Shown here: positions 49,648-59,260 of the stretch, piece after piece | Numbering within the stretch: the first letter of the stretch is position 1 | How the letters are laid out: the number at the start of each line of letters is the position of its first letter | Origin: Oceanisphaera sp. IT1-181 | GTDB lineage: Bacteria > Pseudomonadota > Gammaproteobacteria > Enterobacterales > Aeromonadaceae | Reading direction: 5' to 3' | Assembly: GCF_033807535.1 (NCBI RefSeq) | Contig: NZ_CP136856.1 | Span: forward strand, 677,001-741,000 | Length of the DNA: 64,000 bases | Notes under the pieces: generated by a model | The model's database searches: none | What the model saw: only the letters and a program-made list of their open reading frames with translations | What the model was told of the DNA's origin: nothing | Position numbers and translations under genes: made by a program

Positions 49648-50832
49648 ATGAAATTTGTAGATGAAGCACAAATCCAAGTTGAAGCCGGTGACGGTGGTAA
49701 CGGTTGTGTGAGTTTTCGCCGTGAAAAATATATTCCCAATGGTGGCCCAGATGGTGGCGATGGCGGTGATGGTGGCGATTTATATATGCTGGCCGACACT
49801 AACCTCAACACCCTGATCGATTACCACTTTGAGCGATTTCATCGTGCCGAGCGTGGCGAGAATGGCCGCAGCAGTAACTGTACGGGTAAACGTGGCCAAG
49901 ATTTAGTGATCAAAGTACCGGTCGGTACCCGCGCTAAAGATGAGATGACGGGCGAAATCCTCGGTGACTTAACCCGTGACGGTCAGAAGTTACTGGTCGC
50001 TAAAGGCGGTTTCCACGGTTTGGGTAATGCGCGTTTTAAAAGCTCAGTTAACCGTGCCCCTCGCCAAAAAACCAATGGCACGCCAGGTGAAGTGCGCGCG
50101 TTAGTGCTGGAGTTATTGCTGTTAGCAGACGTAGGCATGTTGGGATTACCTAACGCCGGTAAATCTACCTTTATCCGCGCCGTGTCTGCGGCTAAGCCAA
50201 AAGTGGCGGATTATCCCTTTACGACACTTGCGCCTAACTTAGGTGTGGTACGTTGCGATGGTCATAGAAGCTTCGTGGTTGCGGATATTCCAGGCTTGAT
50301 TGAAGGTGCTGCAGACGGTGCTGGCTTAGGTATTCGCTTCTTAAAACACTTAGAACGTTGCCGTGTGTTGCTACACATCATAGATGTCTTGCCTGCCGAT
50401 GAGAGTTGCCCTGTAGATAACGCCGAGGTCATCATCAATGAGCTGGTGCAATACAGTGAAACTGTGGCCAATAAGCCACGCTGGTTGCTGTTTAATAAGC
50501 TCGACTTAGTGTCACCAGAAGAAGCAGAAGCCATTATTGAACGTGTGATTGAGCGTCTAGATTGGCAAGGTCCAGTATTTCGCATCGCCGCCATCAGCAA
50601 AGACGGTACTAAAGCCGTGACGGAAGCGCTGATGGACTTCTTGGATGAAAATCCTCGTACTCAACAAGAGTTAGAAGATGCCCATGAAGTGGTGAACTTC
50701 AAGTGGGACGATTACCACGAGACCACGCTGCAAGAGCATGCGCAGCCGATCGCCGAAGACTTTGACGACGAAGATGATGACGACTGGGACGACGAAGAAG
50801 ATGACGGACATGTTATCTATACGCGTGAATAA
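49648..50832 (+). CDS. obgE: Obg GTPase (ObgE/CgtA)
   Basis: 394 residues (E. coli 390). N-terminal Gly-rich Obg fold (1-158, GGPDGGDGGDGGDLYM near 39-54), then the GTPase domain with GLPNAGKST, DIPGL and NKLD. The C-terminal tail is very acidic (DFDDEDDDDWDDEEDDG). It acts in 50S assembly and ppGpp-linked growth control. I chose ATG 49648, with GGGAG about 9 nt upstream. The frame is open 17 codons further but overlaps the terminator region. folA follows after 3 nt. Confidence 0.97.
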   Translation: MKFVDEAQIQVEAGDGGNGCVSFRREKYIPNGGPDGGDGGDGGDLYMLADTNLNTLIDYHFERFHRAERGENGRSSNCTGKRGQDLVIKVPVGTRAKDEMTGEILGDLTRDGQKLLVAKGGFHGLGNARFKSSVNRAPRQKTNGTPGEVRALVLELLLLADVGMLGLPNAGKSTFIRAVSAAKPKVADYPFTTLAPNLGVVRCDGHRSFVVADIPGLIEGAADGAGLGIRFLKHLERCRVLLHIIDVLPADESCPVDNAEVIINELVQYSETVANKPRWLLFNKLDLVSPEEAEAIIERVIERLDWQGPVFRIAAISKDGTKAVTEALMDFLDENPRTQQELEDAHEVVNFKWDDYHETTLQEHAQPIAEDFDDEDDDDWDDEEDDGHVIYTRE

Positions 50833-50835
50833 GCC

Positions 50836-51318
50836 ATGATAGTCGCGTTAATCGTAGCCATGACGCGCAATGGCGTGATTGGTAAAGACAATGCCATGCC
50901 TTGGCATTTGCCGGCTGATTTGGCGTACTTTAAGCAGACCACGCTGGGTAAGCCGATAGTGATGGGGCGTAACACCTTCAACTCTATCGGCCGTGCCTTG
51001 CCGGGTCGGCGTAATATTATCGTTAGCCAAAGCTTAAATGAGGCGCCAATCGGTACCGAAGTGGTGGCCTCGCCTGAGGCGGCGCTGGCGTTATTAGTCG
51101 GCGAGCCCGAGGTAATGGTGATGGGCGGTGGCCAGTTGTATCAGGCATTTTTGTCGTTAAGCCAACGCTTATACCTGACCCAGATTGAAGCGGATATTGA
51201 GGGTGATACCTATTTTCCGTTTCAGGCCAACCATTGGCAGCTTGAGTCTGAGCAGTTACGCCCTCGTGACGAGCGTAATGAATATGACTGTCGGTTTCAG
51301 GTTTATAAACGAGTGTAA
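50836..51318 (+). CDS. folA: dihydrofolate reductase
   Basis: 160 residues (E. coli 159). MIVALIVAMTRNGVIGKDNAMPW begins the fold (split at residue 20), with the active-site Asp at ADLAYFK (position 28, after WHLP), the NADPH loop MGRNTFNSIGRALPGR, and VMVMGGGQLY. It reduces dihydrofolate to tetrahydrofolate and is the trimethoprim target. It sits 3 nt behind obgE and converges on apaH, whose E. coli neighbour is also folA. Confidence 0.97.
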   Translation: MIVALIVAMTRNGVIGKDNAMPWHLPADLAYFKQTTLGKPIVMGRNTFNSIGRALPGRRNIIVSQSLNEAPIGTEVVASPEAALALLVGEPEVMVMGGGQLYQAFLSLSQRLYLTQIEADIEGDTYFPFQANHWQLESEQLRPRDERNEYDCRFQVYKRV

Positions 51319-51393
51319 GGCGTGAAGGGTAAAGAGTGAGGAGGAAAGTCTGCGTTTGCAGATTGGATGTTTCCCTCTCACCCTTCACTTTTA
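51315..51393. repeat. GTGAGG heptamer inverted element, copy 6
   Basis: Between converging folA and apaH; it begins at the folA stop codon. Left arm in strict 7-bp register: TAAGGCG, TGAAGGG, TAAAGAG, TGAGGAG, GAAAGTC (from 51316). The centre TCTGCGTTTGCAGA resembles that of copy 3. Right arm TTTCCCTCTCACCCTTCACT. Confidence 0.75.
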
Positions 51394-51430
51394 TGATGGT
51401 CTTACTTTTAATGCTCTATTCTTTCGCGCT

Positions 51431-52306
51431 TCACGCGCTATAAACAGGGCAGGGCGTACTGATACGCTCACCGGTTTCCCAGCACAGTAATGTCATACTG
51501 CCACCCCACACACAGCCCGTATCTAAAGCATAAATATCCTGTACCTCACACTCACCCTCTAATGCGGCCCAATGGCCGAAGATCAGTGGTGGATCTTGGC
51601 GATCCTTACGCAGGGTAAACCAAGGTGTGAGTTCGCTCGGCGCGTCGCTTAACCCCGCCTTATGGGCAAAGTCTAAGCGGCCATCAGGATGGCAAAAACG
51701 CATGCGCGTAAAGGCGTTGATAGTAAAGCGCAGTTGCTCGACCGCGGTTAAGTCAGCTTGCCAAAAATTCGGTAAGTTACCGTACATTTGTGCCAAGCGC
51801 GCTTTGTAATCGCTTGAGCGTAGTTCAGCTTCCACACTGCGTGCCGCAATTCTTGCTTGCTCAATACTCCACTGCGGGGGAATACCCGCGTGGGTCATTA
51901 CAAAAGGCTGAGCTTGTGCCGCCGGCTTATATTCGGATCGCTTATCTGCTGCTGGCTGATATACGGCGGGCTGATATTCAGCCAAGAGCGGTTGCTGGCG
52001 TAACCAATACAATAAATCTGAGCTATCGGCGGCTTGTAGGATCGGCATGATCTTATCTGCCGCTTTTGGCTGGGCTATGCCATTGGCAACGGCTAATAGG
52101 TGTAAGTCGTGATTGCCCAGTACTGTGGTGGCTGCGTTACCCAGCGCGATAACGCGGCGTAAACAGCCGAGCGAGTCAGGCCCACGGGCGACTAAGTCAC
52201 CGGTGAGCCAGAGTTGATCGCGGGAAGGACGAAACGCCACCTCATTGAGCAGGGTGTCGAGCTCAGCCAAACACCCTTGTAAGTCGCCAATAATATAAGT
52301 GGCCAT
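51431..52306 (-). CDS. apaH: diadenosine tetraphosphatase ApaH
   Basis: 291 residues (E. coli 280). Metallophosphoesterase motifs GDLQGC (7-12), GDLVARG (36-42), GNHD (64-67) and the MTHAGIPPQW histidine. It hydrolyses Ap4A symmetrically to two ADP and removes Np4 RNA caps. Between WLRQQPLLA and the FVMTHAG strand (about 110-133) there is a Tyr-Gln-Pro-Ala-rich insertion not seen in E. coli. The start overlaps the apaG stop by 1 nt (TAATG). Confidence 0.96.
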   Translation of the reverse strand: MATYIIGDLQGCLAELDTLLNEVAFRPSRDQLWLTGDLVARGPDSLGCLRRVIALGNAATTVLGNHDLHLLAVANGIAQPKAADKIMPILQAADSSDLLYWLRQQPLLAEYQPAVYQPAADKRSEYKPAAQAQPFVMTHAGIPPQWSIEQARIAARSVEAELRSSDYKARLAQMYGNLPNFWQADLTAVEQLRFTINAFTRMRFCHPDGRLDFAHKAGLSDAPSELTPWFTLRKDRQDPPLIFGHWAALEGECEVQDIYALDTGCVWGGSMTLLCWETGERISTPCPVYSA

Positions 52307-52680
52307 TAGTTAATCAGATGAGGCAAAGACAGGCGAAAAGGAGCGATAGGTGCATCAAATTCGCGGCCATCTTGCTCAATGAAACGATAGCTGCCTTCCA
52401 TGACGCCTACTGGGGTGTCTAATTTAACGCCACTGGTATAGGTAAAGGCGGCTCCCGGCGTAATATTAGGCTGTTCGCCCACCACACCACTGCCTTCTAC
52501 CTCGATTATTTTACCGTTGGCATCCGTTATCAACCAACGACGGCTAAGCAGTTGTACACTGCTTTGGCCGCGATTTTGGATGCTAATGGTGTAAGCAAAC
52601 ACATAGTTTTGCTCATCGGGTGCTGAATGTTCGGCTAAGTAATGGGGCTCGGTAGTAATGTGAATATCGTCGGGAGACAT
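52306..52680 (-). CDS. apaG: ApaG domain protein
   Basis: 124 residues (E. coli 125). Fibronectin-like beta-sandwich: YVFAYTISIQNRG, SRRWLITDANGK, GEQPNITPGAAFTYTSG and GSYRFIEQDG motifs are conserved. The function is debated (Mg/Co-related phenotypes; a pyrophosphate-binding fold). It lies between apaH (1-nt overlap) and rsmA (6 nt), in the classic surA-pdxA-rsmA-apaGH unit. Confidence 0.96.
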   Translation of the reverse strand: MSPDDIHITTEPHYLAEHSAPDEQNYVFAYTISIQNRGQSSVQLLSRRWLITDANGKIIEVEGSGVVGEQPNITPGAAFTYTSGVKLDTPVGVMEGSYRFIEQDGREFDAPIAPFRLSLPHLIN

Positions 52681-52686
52681 CGAAAG

Positions 52687-53493
52687 CTATTCCTTGCGTT
52701 GGGCCAAGGCATTGGCCAAGGCGACATATTGCACCAGCGTAAGCTGCTCTGGACGGGCACCGGGATCTAAGCCCAGCTCCGTCAGCTGCTCGATGCTGAA
52801 CAGATGACTTAAACTATTACGAATGGTTTTGCGGCGTTTGCCAAAGGCATCGGCCGTGACTCGTGATAGACAAGTCATATCTTGTACTGGATGCGGGGGG
52901 GTTTCATAGGGTAATAACTTTACGACCGCCGAGTTAACTTTAGGCGCAGGCTTAAAGGCTTCTGGGCCGACTTCCAACACCGGCACCACTTGGCAGTAAT
53001 ATTGCGCCATCACACTTAAGCGACCATAGGTCTTACTACCTGGGCCTGCCGCGAGGCGGTTTACCACTTCTTTTTGCAGCATAAAGTGCATGTCTTGCAC
53101 GTGAGCGGCAAATTCAAACAGATGAAACATCAGCTGAGTGGAGATGTTGTAAGGCAGATTACCAAAAATCTTCATCTTTTTACCCGGCTCTAACAGCTGA
53201 GTAAAATCAAACTTCATGGCATCCGCTTGATGAATGTTGAGTTTGTCTTTTAAGAACGGGTGCGTCGCCAAACGTGCGGCCAAGTCTCGGTCGAGCTCCA
53301 CCACATTCAGGCGTTCGATGCGCTCGCATACAGGGCCAGTTAAGGCGCCGAGGCCGGGACCGATTTCAACCATGGTAAAGTCATCAGTGGGATAAATAGC
53401 ATCCACAATTTGATCGATTACGTAGTCGTCGTGTAAGAAGTTTTGGCCAAAGCGTTTACGGGCTTTGTGCCCTTGGTGGACTTTACTATTCAT
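52687..53493 (-). CDS. rsmA: 16S rRNA dimethyladenosine transferase RsmA (KsgA)
   Basis: 268 residues (E. coli 273). N-terminal GHKARKRFGQNFLHD start; SAM motif VEIGPGLGALT (about 43-53), motif IV GNLPYNIST with the NLPY signature (about 113-121), and C-terminal helical domain. It dimethylates A1518 and A1519 of 16S rRNA as a late 30S checkpoint. The start overlaps the pdxA stop region by 8 bp. Confidence 0.97.
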   Translation of the reverse strand: MNSKVHQGHKARKRFGQNFLHDDYVIDQIVDAIYPTDDFTMVEIGPGLGALTGPVCERIERLNVVELDRDLAARLATHPFLKDKLNIHQADAMKFDFTQLLEPGKKMKIFGNLPYNISTQLMFHLFEFAAHVQDMHFMLQKEVVNRLAAGPGSKTYGRLSVMAQYYCQVVPVLEVGPEAFKPAPKVNSAVVKLLPYETPPHPVQDMTCLSRVTADAFGKRRKTIRNSLSHLFSIEQLTELGLDPGARPEQLTLVQYVALANALAQRKE

Positions 53494-54475
53494 CGCGTTT
53501 TTCTATCATTTCAATGGCTTGATTAAGCGCGCACAGCATGCTGCCCGCATCGATTTTATCGGTTCCTGCTAACTCTAAGGCAGTGCCATGATCCACTGAG
53601 GTGCGGATAAAGGGCAAGCCGAGCGTGATATTCACCGCTTGGCCAAAACCAATGTATTTCAGTACCGGTAAGCCCTGGTCGTGGTACATGGCGAGATAGG
53701 CATCCGCGTCCGTCATGTATTTGGGCTGAAATGCGGTATCCGCAGAAACAGGTCCAATAAGCTCCATGCCCTCGACGCGGAGTTTGTCCAGCGTCGGGCT
53801 AATAATATCCAGCTCTTCACGGCCCAAATGACCGTCCTCACCCGCGTGGGGGTTAAGGCCGCACACATAAATGCGTGGGTTAGGTAGCCCAAACTTACTT
53901 TTTAGCTCCGCATGTAAGATGCGAATGATTTTTGTCAGTCGGTCTTCGGTAATGGCCTTGGCCACGTAGGCCAGTGGGATATGAGTGGTCACTTGCGCAA
54001 CACGCAAACCCGGTGCCGCCAGTAACATCACCACATCCGGCACATTGGCTTGCTGGGCAAAGAATTCTGTGTGGCCACTAAAAGACACGCCGGCTTTATT
54101 GATAATACCTTTATGCACGGGGCCGGTGACCACTGCGGCAAATTCACCGTTCATGTTGCCATCGGACGCGCGCTTGAGTGTTTCCAGTACATAGAGGCCA
54201 TTGGCCTCATCCAACACACCGGGAACGGCGGGTTTGGCAAGCTTTACCGGTGCTATGGTGAGCGTGCCGGCGCGCTGCGGTTGGGGTGCCCGCTCTGGGT
54301 CATAAGGCAGCAAGGTAATTGACTTGCCTAAGGCTTGAGCGCGGCTTTGAATAAGCTCGGGGTCGGCAATGACAACTAACTCTACCGGCCAATCAAGGGC
54401 AGCCAAGGCCAGCATCAGGTCGGGACCTATGCCGGCGGGCTCGCCTGGAGTTATCGCGATACGTTTACAGATCAC
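53486..54475 (-). CDS. pdxA: 4-hydroxythreonine-4-phosphate dehydrogenase PdxA
   Basis: 329 residues (E. coli 329). ITPGEPAGIGPDL at 8-20, TGPVHKGIINKAG with metal-site His, HTEFFA, and the C-terminal FIRTSVDHGTALELAG. An NAD- and metal-dependent enzyme in DXP-dependent pyridoxal 5'-phosphate synthesis. It overlaps surA by 4 bp and rsmA by 8 bp, so translation is likely coupled. Confidence 0.97.
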   Translation of the reverse strand: MICKRIAITPGEPAGIGPDLMLALAALDWPVELVVIADPELIQSRAQALGKSITLLPYDPERAPQPQRAGTLTIAPVKLAKPAVPGVLDEANGLYVLETLKRASDGNMNGEFAAVVTGPVHKGIINKAGVSFSGHTEFFAQQANVPDVVMLLAAPGLRVAQVTTHIPLAYVAKAITEDRLTKIIRILHAELKSKFGLPNPRIYVCGLNPHAGEDGHLGREELDIISPTLDKLRVEGMELIGPVSADTAFQPKYMTDADAYLAMYHDQGLPVLKYIGFGQAVNITLGLPFIRTSVDHGTALELAGTDKIDAGSMLCALNQAIEMIEKRDE

Positions 54476-55788
54476 AGTTCACCGTTTGATAATTGAGTGT
54501 CGACAATACGGATATAGGCTTCATCTTTGAGTTCGTCCAGCCAAGTTTGTACTTCTTCAGTAAAGCGACGATTAAAAATAAGTTGATAGGCTTTTTGTTC
54601 GGTTGCTTGTTCGGTGGCATCTACCACGCGTTTATCTTCAAGCTTAACCAAGTGCCAGCCGTGCTCAGAGCGAAACGGCTCACTGAGCTCGCCGACCTTA
54701 AGTTGCGACACGACATCGCGAAAGCTACTGACATACACTTCAGGTGCCGACCAACCTAGGTCGCCGCCTTGAATGGCGGAGCCGGGATCTTCAGAATGCA
54801 GCTCTGCTAGCTGAGCGAGTGTGGCTCGGCCGCTGCGAATCGAGTTCGCATATTCATTAAGCAAGGTTTGGGCTTTTTCTTCACTCATGATGATTGAGGG
54901 CTTGAGTAAGATGTGACGAGCACGCACTTCAACGGCTTGTACGGTTTGTTGTGTGGCCGCTTCTACCTCAAAAATAGTTAAGATATGCACACCCGCGCCT
55001 GAGCGCAGCGGACCAATAATATCACCCTTACCGTGATTTTTCACCGCTTCACTAAACAGCGAGGGCATTTCATTGATACCCAGTAGTCCCCAGTCACCGC
55101 CTTCCAGTGCTTTAGGACCGGCACTTTTCGCGATGGCGAGTTGACGAAAATCCGCGCCTTGCTTTAATTGTTTGATCAACTGATCAGCCTGTTGACTGGC
55201 TTGACGCAGTTGGGTGTTACTGGGATTGGTGGGCAGCGCCAATAAGATATTACCTACGCGATAGCGGCTTTGGTTTTGTCCTTGCTCGGACATCATCTGC
55301 ACCACTTGCTTTACTTCTTGATCAGAAATATTAATGCGACGACGTACTTGATTACGCGCTAATTCGCTGAGCAAAATTTCGTTGCGTACCTGTTCACGAA
55401 ACTGGCTGTAGCTTAGGCCATCGGCTTTGGCTTCCACGGCTAATTGCTCGGCGGTTTTGCCTTGGCTGCGGGCCACGTTAGCAATGGCTTGCTCCAGCTG
55501 GGTGTCGGTAATGCGCAGGCCCAGACGCTCGGCTAATTGCAGCTGTAAACTCTCTAGAATTAACCGCTCCAAGGCTTGCTTGCGCAGCGCTTGCTCATCG
55601 GGCAAGGCTTGGCCTGCGCTATTCGCGCTGCTTTTAACCTGATTGACCAAGCCTGTGAGTTGGCTTTCTAGTACCACATCTTTATCTACTACGGCCACGA
55701 CATTATCCAACAGTTCGACTGCTTGGCTACTGACTGCGAATAGGCCAACACTGGCGGCAAGCAGTAATTGTTTACATCTTTTATTCAT
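54472..55788 (-). CDS. surA: periplasmic chaperone/prolyl isomerase SurA
   Basis: 438 residues (E. coli 428). Signal peptide about 1-23; N-terminal SurA chaperone domain (24-170, VDKDVVLESQL); two parvulin PpiC domains (about 180-275 and 290-390, the second with HSEDPGSAIQGGDLGW). It escorts unfolded outer-membrane proteins, including LptD, to the Bam complex. It follows lptD by 24 bp, so client and chaperone are on one transcript. Confidence 0.97.
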   Translation of the reverse strand: MNKRCKQLLLAASVGLFAVSSQAVELLDNVVAVVDKDVVLESQLTGLVNQVKSSANSAGQALPDEQALRKQALERLILESLQLQLAERLGLRITDTQLEQAIANVARSQGKTAEQLAVEAKADGLSYSQFREQVRNEILLSELARNQVRRRINISDQEVKQVVQMMSEQGQNQSRYRVGNILLALPTNPSNTQLRQASQQADQLIKQLKQGADFRQLAIAKSAGPKALEGGDWGLLGINEMPSLFSEAVKNHGKGDIIGPLRSGAGVHILTIFEVEAATQQTVQAVEVRARHILLKPSIIMSEEKAQTLLNEYANSIRSGRATLAQLAELHSEDPGSAIQGGDLGWSAPEVYVSSFRDVVSQLKVGELSEPFRSEHGWHLVKLEDKRVVDATEQATEQKAYQLIFNRRFTEEVQTWLDELKDEAYIRIVDTQLSNGEL

Positions 55789-55812
55789 GACAAGTCCTGT
55801 GCACTATGAAAA

Positions 55813-58179
55813 TTAGTTATTGAGATTAAAGGGGCGATAGTAAGGCAATAAATCCGTACCCGGTGAAAACTCACTGTTACCGGCACCAAATGAGCTGAGG
55901 CCTTTTAACTCAAACCTCAAGCCAATCAGCGTTTCTTGTTCTACTTCATTGGGATTAGTCAGCTTGCTTTCTTTCTGCGCTTGCTCCCACACTAAGCTAA
56001 CCGCCCAGCAGCAAGAGTCATAACGCAGTCCTATCAGACTGTCGATATTACGATTGAGTTCAATATCTCGATAATGGCCACCAATCAGCCGCCAATCAGG
56101 GTTGAGTGGCCAAGAAAAGGTGCCGCCCAATTGATTCAGATCGTCAGTTAAGCTGGCATCCGGAAAGTAGGTTTGATTAAGGTGGCGAAACCCGACCTGT
56201 GCCAATTTACCTTGGTTGTTGTATTCCAAGGTGATATTGCCGCCAGCCAGTCTATGGTTGCGCGTATCTTGCTGCGCCTCTGTGTGCATAAACCAGTTAC
56301 CGTCTATGTTGAGGTCGCCCTCAAAGGTCAAAAACGACTGTTTGGTATCGCTAAGTTCTTCATTGGGATAAAGGCGCACTCTGGGCGAGGTAAAGTTATA
56401 GGTTTGTGCCACCGCTAAGCGCAAGCGCTCCACACTTTCTGCATCATAAACACGACTGGTAAAGCCGCCGGTGATTTGGTTGGCATCACTGATGCGGTCA
56501 AGGCCGGCAAAACGCCGATCGCTAAACAAGCTGTAATAGTCTTGGCGCATACTGGTCGTATCGTAAAGACCAATATTATCTTGGTCTTTAAACGGCACAT
56601 ATAAATACTGCAGTTGCGGTTCAATAGTTTGGGTGAAATCGCGCTCAAACCACTGGGTCTCGCGGTCAAATACCAAGGTGCCGTTCAGTCGTGCCCGCGG
56701 CAATAAGCGATCGACATTGCTGTCTAGACTATCAGTGGTAAAGCCCAGGCCACTGGGATCTTGATTACCATAGTAGCTCGATAAGTTAGCGGGAATGTCT
56801 TGCTCGTAATGGGTGTAATAAGCCCCCACATCGGCAGAGAGTTGCGCCCCCGGCTGATTAACCAGTGAGTACACCAGTTTGGGCTCGGCATGAACGCGAG
56901 TAGCTTCATACACTTGGTTTCCGTCATTTTTAAACTGGGTCACTTCTGCATCAAAACCCAAATCAAAACCACCAAAACCTTGATAACTGGTTAAGGCTAC
57001 ACTGGGCGCCAATTGGAACGGCATGGTCGCTAAACCGGGTTTTAAGATCTGATAATCACGTACTTCTGTGGTTAGCTGCCAGCGTTTGTCGTAGTAACCA
57101 CCACTAAACGACTGCATTAGTTGGTCATCAACTAACTGGCCGACAGGTGGCGAGAAATCATCAAAATAGGCATTGTCCCAACCCGCGACTTTGGTGTAGT
57201 CCACATTGGCACGCCAGTGTCCTGCGGCGTCAAAACGCGCATTATGGCGCCAGTTCACCAGCCAGCGCGCATCCTCTTCCCATTCGGTATTCAGTAACTT
57301 ATCGTCGCTGGCTAAATACTCGCCGTATAGCGTGCCATCTTGGCCGGCGATGGGCAGATAACGAAACTCCAATTGCGACATGGTGCCGCGATTTTCCATA
57401 TAGCGCGGGGTAAAGGTGGCGTCGTAGTTTTCCGCTATGTTCCAGTAGTAAGGCACGCTGATGTCGGTGCCGTTATCGCCGCCAAAGTTAAAAGAGGGGA
57501 ATAAGAAACCACTTTGGCGTTCGTCTTTAACGGGGAATTTTAAGTAGGGGAAGTAAAACACCGGCACCTCGCCCAGCCACAGTACCGCGTTCCAGGCTTC
57601 GCCAAATACTTCGTCTTGTTCCACTTTCACCGAGCTGGCTTTTAATTTCCACGCCTCGCCATCCGGCGGGCAGGTGGTGTAGCTGGCACCATTTAAATCC
57701 ACCTGGCCAGCATTGTCGCTGAGACGCACTTTTTTGGCGAGTCCACGACCGGGCTCACCGTGAAACTGATAACGCGCATCTTCCAGCTCGGTGTCTTTGG
57801 TATTTAAGTTACCGGTCAGCTGTTTATTACTGTCCACGCTGATGGTGCCATCCGTATAATGGATATTACCGGTGGCCAGCACATCACGACTAATTTGTTC
57901 AAGCTCTACCTGATCTGCATTAAATTTACGCGCGCCTTGCTCTACTTCGACCTTGCCGCTGTAAATGATTTTACCATCGCGGGTGGCGTCTAATAAATCA
58001 GCGGTCACGCTAATAGGGGCATTGGTATCCCCCGTTGCTGAGTCTACTAGCAAGGGCACATGGCTAAAGCAGCGGCTGAAAGGCATGGCCGAGGGGGCTG
58101 AAGCATCTGGCGTTTCAGCTTGGGCCTGAGTGAGGCCTGAAAGCAGCAGCAAGGGTAAGCCGATAATCCGTTTTCTCAT
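55813..58179 (-). CDS. lptD: LPS-assembly outer-membrane protein LptD
   Basis: 788 residues from ATG 58179 (E. coli 784). A signal peptide MRKRIIGLPLLLLSGLTQAQ directly follows this start. The frame is open 21 codons further, but that would bury the signal. Cys residues in CFSHVPL, TTCPPDGE and the adjacent Cys pair in DSCCWAVSL form the redox pairs of the family. An N-terminal OstA/LptA-like beta-jellyroll (about 45-190) precedes the 26-strand barrel ending in a hydrophobic C-terminus. It inserts LPS into the outer leaflet with LptE. Confidence 0.96.
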   Translation of the reverse strand: MRKRIIGLPLLLLSGLTQAQAETPDASAPSAMPFSRCFSHVPLLVDSATGDTNAPISVTADLLDATRDGKIIYSGKVEVEQGARKFNADQVELEQISRDVLATGNIHYTDGTISVDSNKQLTGNLNTKDTELEDARYQFHGEPGRGLAKKVRLSDNAGQVDLNGASYTTCPPDGEAWKLKASSVKVEQDEVFGEAWNAVLWLGEVPVFYFPYLKFPVKDERQSGFLFPSFNFGGDNGTDISVPYYWNIAENYDATFTPRYMENRGTMSQLEFRYLPIAGQDGTLYGEYLASDDKLLNTEWEEDARWLVNWRHNARFDAAGHWRANVDYTKVAGWDNAYFDDFSPPVGQLVDDQLMQSFSGGYYDKRWQLTTEVRDYQILKPGLATMPFQLAPSVALTSYQGFGGFDLGFDAEVTQFKNDGNQVYEATRVHAEPKLVYSLVNQPGAQLSADVGAYYTHYEQDIPANLSSYYGNQDPSGLGFTTDSLDSNVDRLLPRARLNGTLVFDRETQWFERDFTQTIEPQLQYLYVPFKDQDNIGLYDTTSMRQDYYSLFSDRRFAGLDRISDANQITGGFTSRVYDAESVERLRLAVAQTYNFTSPRVRLYPNEELSDTKQSFLTFEGDLNIDGNWFMHTEAQQDTRNHRLAGGNITLEYNNQGKLAQVGFRHLNQTYFPDASLTDDLNQLGGTFSWPLNPDWRLIGGHYRDIELNRNIDSLIGLRYDSCCWAVSLVWEQAQKESKLTNPNEVEQETLIGLRFELKGLSSFGAGNSEFSPGTDLLPYYRPFNLNN

Positions 58180-58441
58180 GGGTTGACGCTCGCTTCCTGG
58201 TGGCGACACCGCCCATTGGGCTGGTTGAGATTTGGGTGTCATTACTTTATGGTAACGGGCTATGATAAAGCATTCTTGCGGCCAGCACTATCGACCTGCA
58301 AGATGACCTACCTTAGCTCCATTGTTCATCTAGGATCCTGCTTATGAGATTAGCTGCTCTTCATCGGTTTTTGTGGCCGAGACGCTTTAGGTTGGTTTGC
58401 GTGCAAGCTTTGCAACTCAACAAGCAAGAGGCATAGCTATT

Positions 58442-59248
58442 ATGTTGGCACACATTAAAGGCAAGCTGATTGGCTTATTTTTTGGTTTCTTGCTCGGCAA
58501 TATCCCCGGCGCCTTAATTGGCTTATGGTTGGGGCACTTATTAGATAAGAAGCTCGCCAATGCTTGGCTGTTTAATAAAGATGCTCAAGCTGAGTTTCTC
58601 TATACTACTTTTGCCACCATGGGCCATATTGCTAAGTCCAGTGGTCAGGTGTCGAATGAAGAGATCCGTTTAGCCGAGCAGTTAATGACGCAGATGCGCC
58701 TACAAGGTGAGCTGCGCCTTAAAGCGCAAGAGGCGTTTCGGGCCGGTAAAAGTGCAGATTTTCCATTAAAAGAAACCTTGCGTCGTTTTCGAGCACGAGT
58801 CAAAGACAGTCGCAACTTGTTGCGCTTCTTTATGGAAGTGCAATTACAAGTGGCCTTCGCCGATGGTGAGTTGCATCCGGCCGAGCGCCGTTTATTGCTG
58901 ACCATTGCCAGTGAACTGGGCTTTTCAGAAACGGAACTGGAGCAGTTGTTGGCCTTTGCCGAAGCACAGCTGCATGGTTTTCGCCAAGGTTCAGGTCACT
59001 CCAGTGGTGGCCGCCAAGCGCCCCCGTCGGCAGATAGATTACGCAATGCTTACCGCATTTTGGAAGTGGCAGAAACCGCCGATGACACCGAAGTAAAACG
59101 AGCTTATCGTCGCCAGATGTCCAAACATCATCCGGATAAATTAGCGTCCCAAGGGTTGCCCAAAGAGATGATGGACATGGCCCAAGAAAAGGCCCAAGAC
59201 ATACAGCAAGCTTGGGAAACCATTAAAAGCGTGCGCAAGATAAAATAG
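58442..59248 (+). CDS. djlA: co-chaperone DjlA
   Basis: 268 residues (E. coli 271). One N-terminal membrane helix with Gly-rich face (about 6-34), a central TerB-like helical domain (about 55-170, VAFADGELHPAERRLL), a Gln/Ser linker, and a C-terminal J domain with the HPD motif (HHPDK) near residue 235. It is an inner-membrane DnaK co-chaperone linked to capsule and envelope stress control. An upstream in-frame ATG at 58397 adds 15 residues without family support. It is divergent from lptD, as in E. coli. Confidence 0.95.
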   Translation: MLAHIKGKLIGLFFGFLLGNIPGALIGLWLGHLLDKKLANAWLFNKDAQAEFLYTTFATMGHIAKSSGQVSNEEIRLAEQLMTQMRLQGELRLKAQEAFRAGKSADFPLKETLRRFRARVKDSRNLLRFFMEVQLQVAFADGELHPAERRLLLTIASELGFSETELEQLLAFAEAQLHGFRQGSGHSSGGRQAPPSADRLRNAYRILEVAETADDTEVKRAYRRQMSKHHPDKLASQGLPKEMMDMAQEKAQDIQQAWETIKSVRKIK

Positions 59249-59260
59249 CTTTAACGCTAA

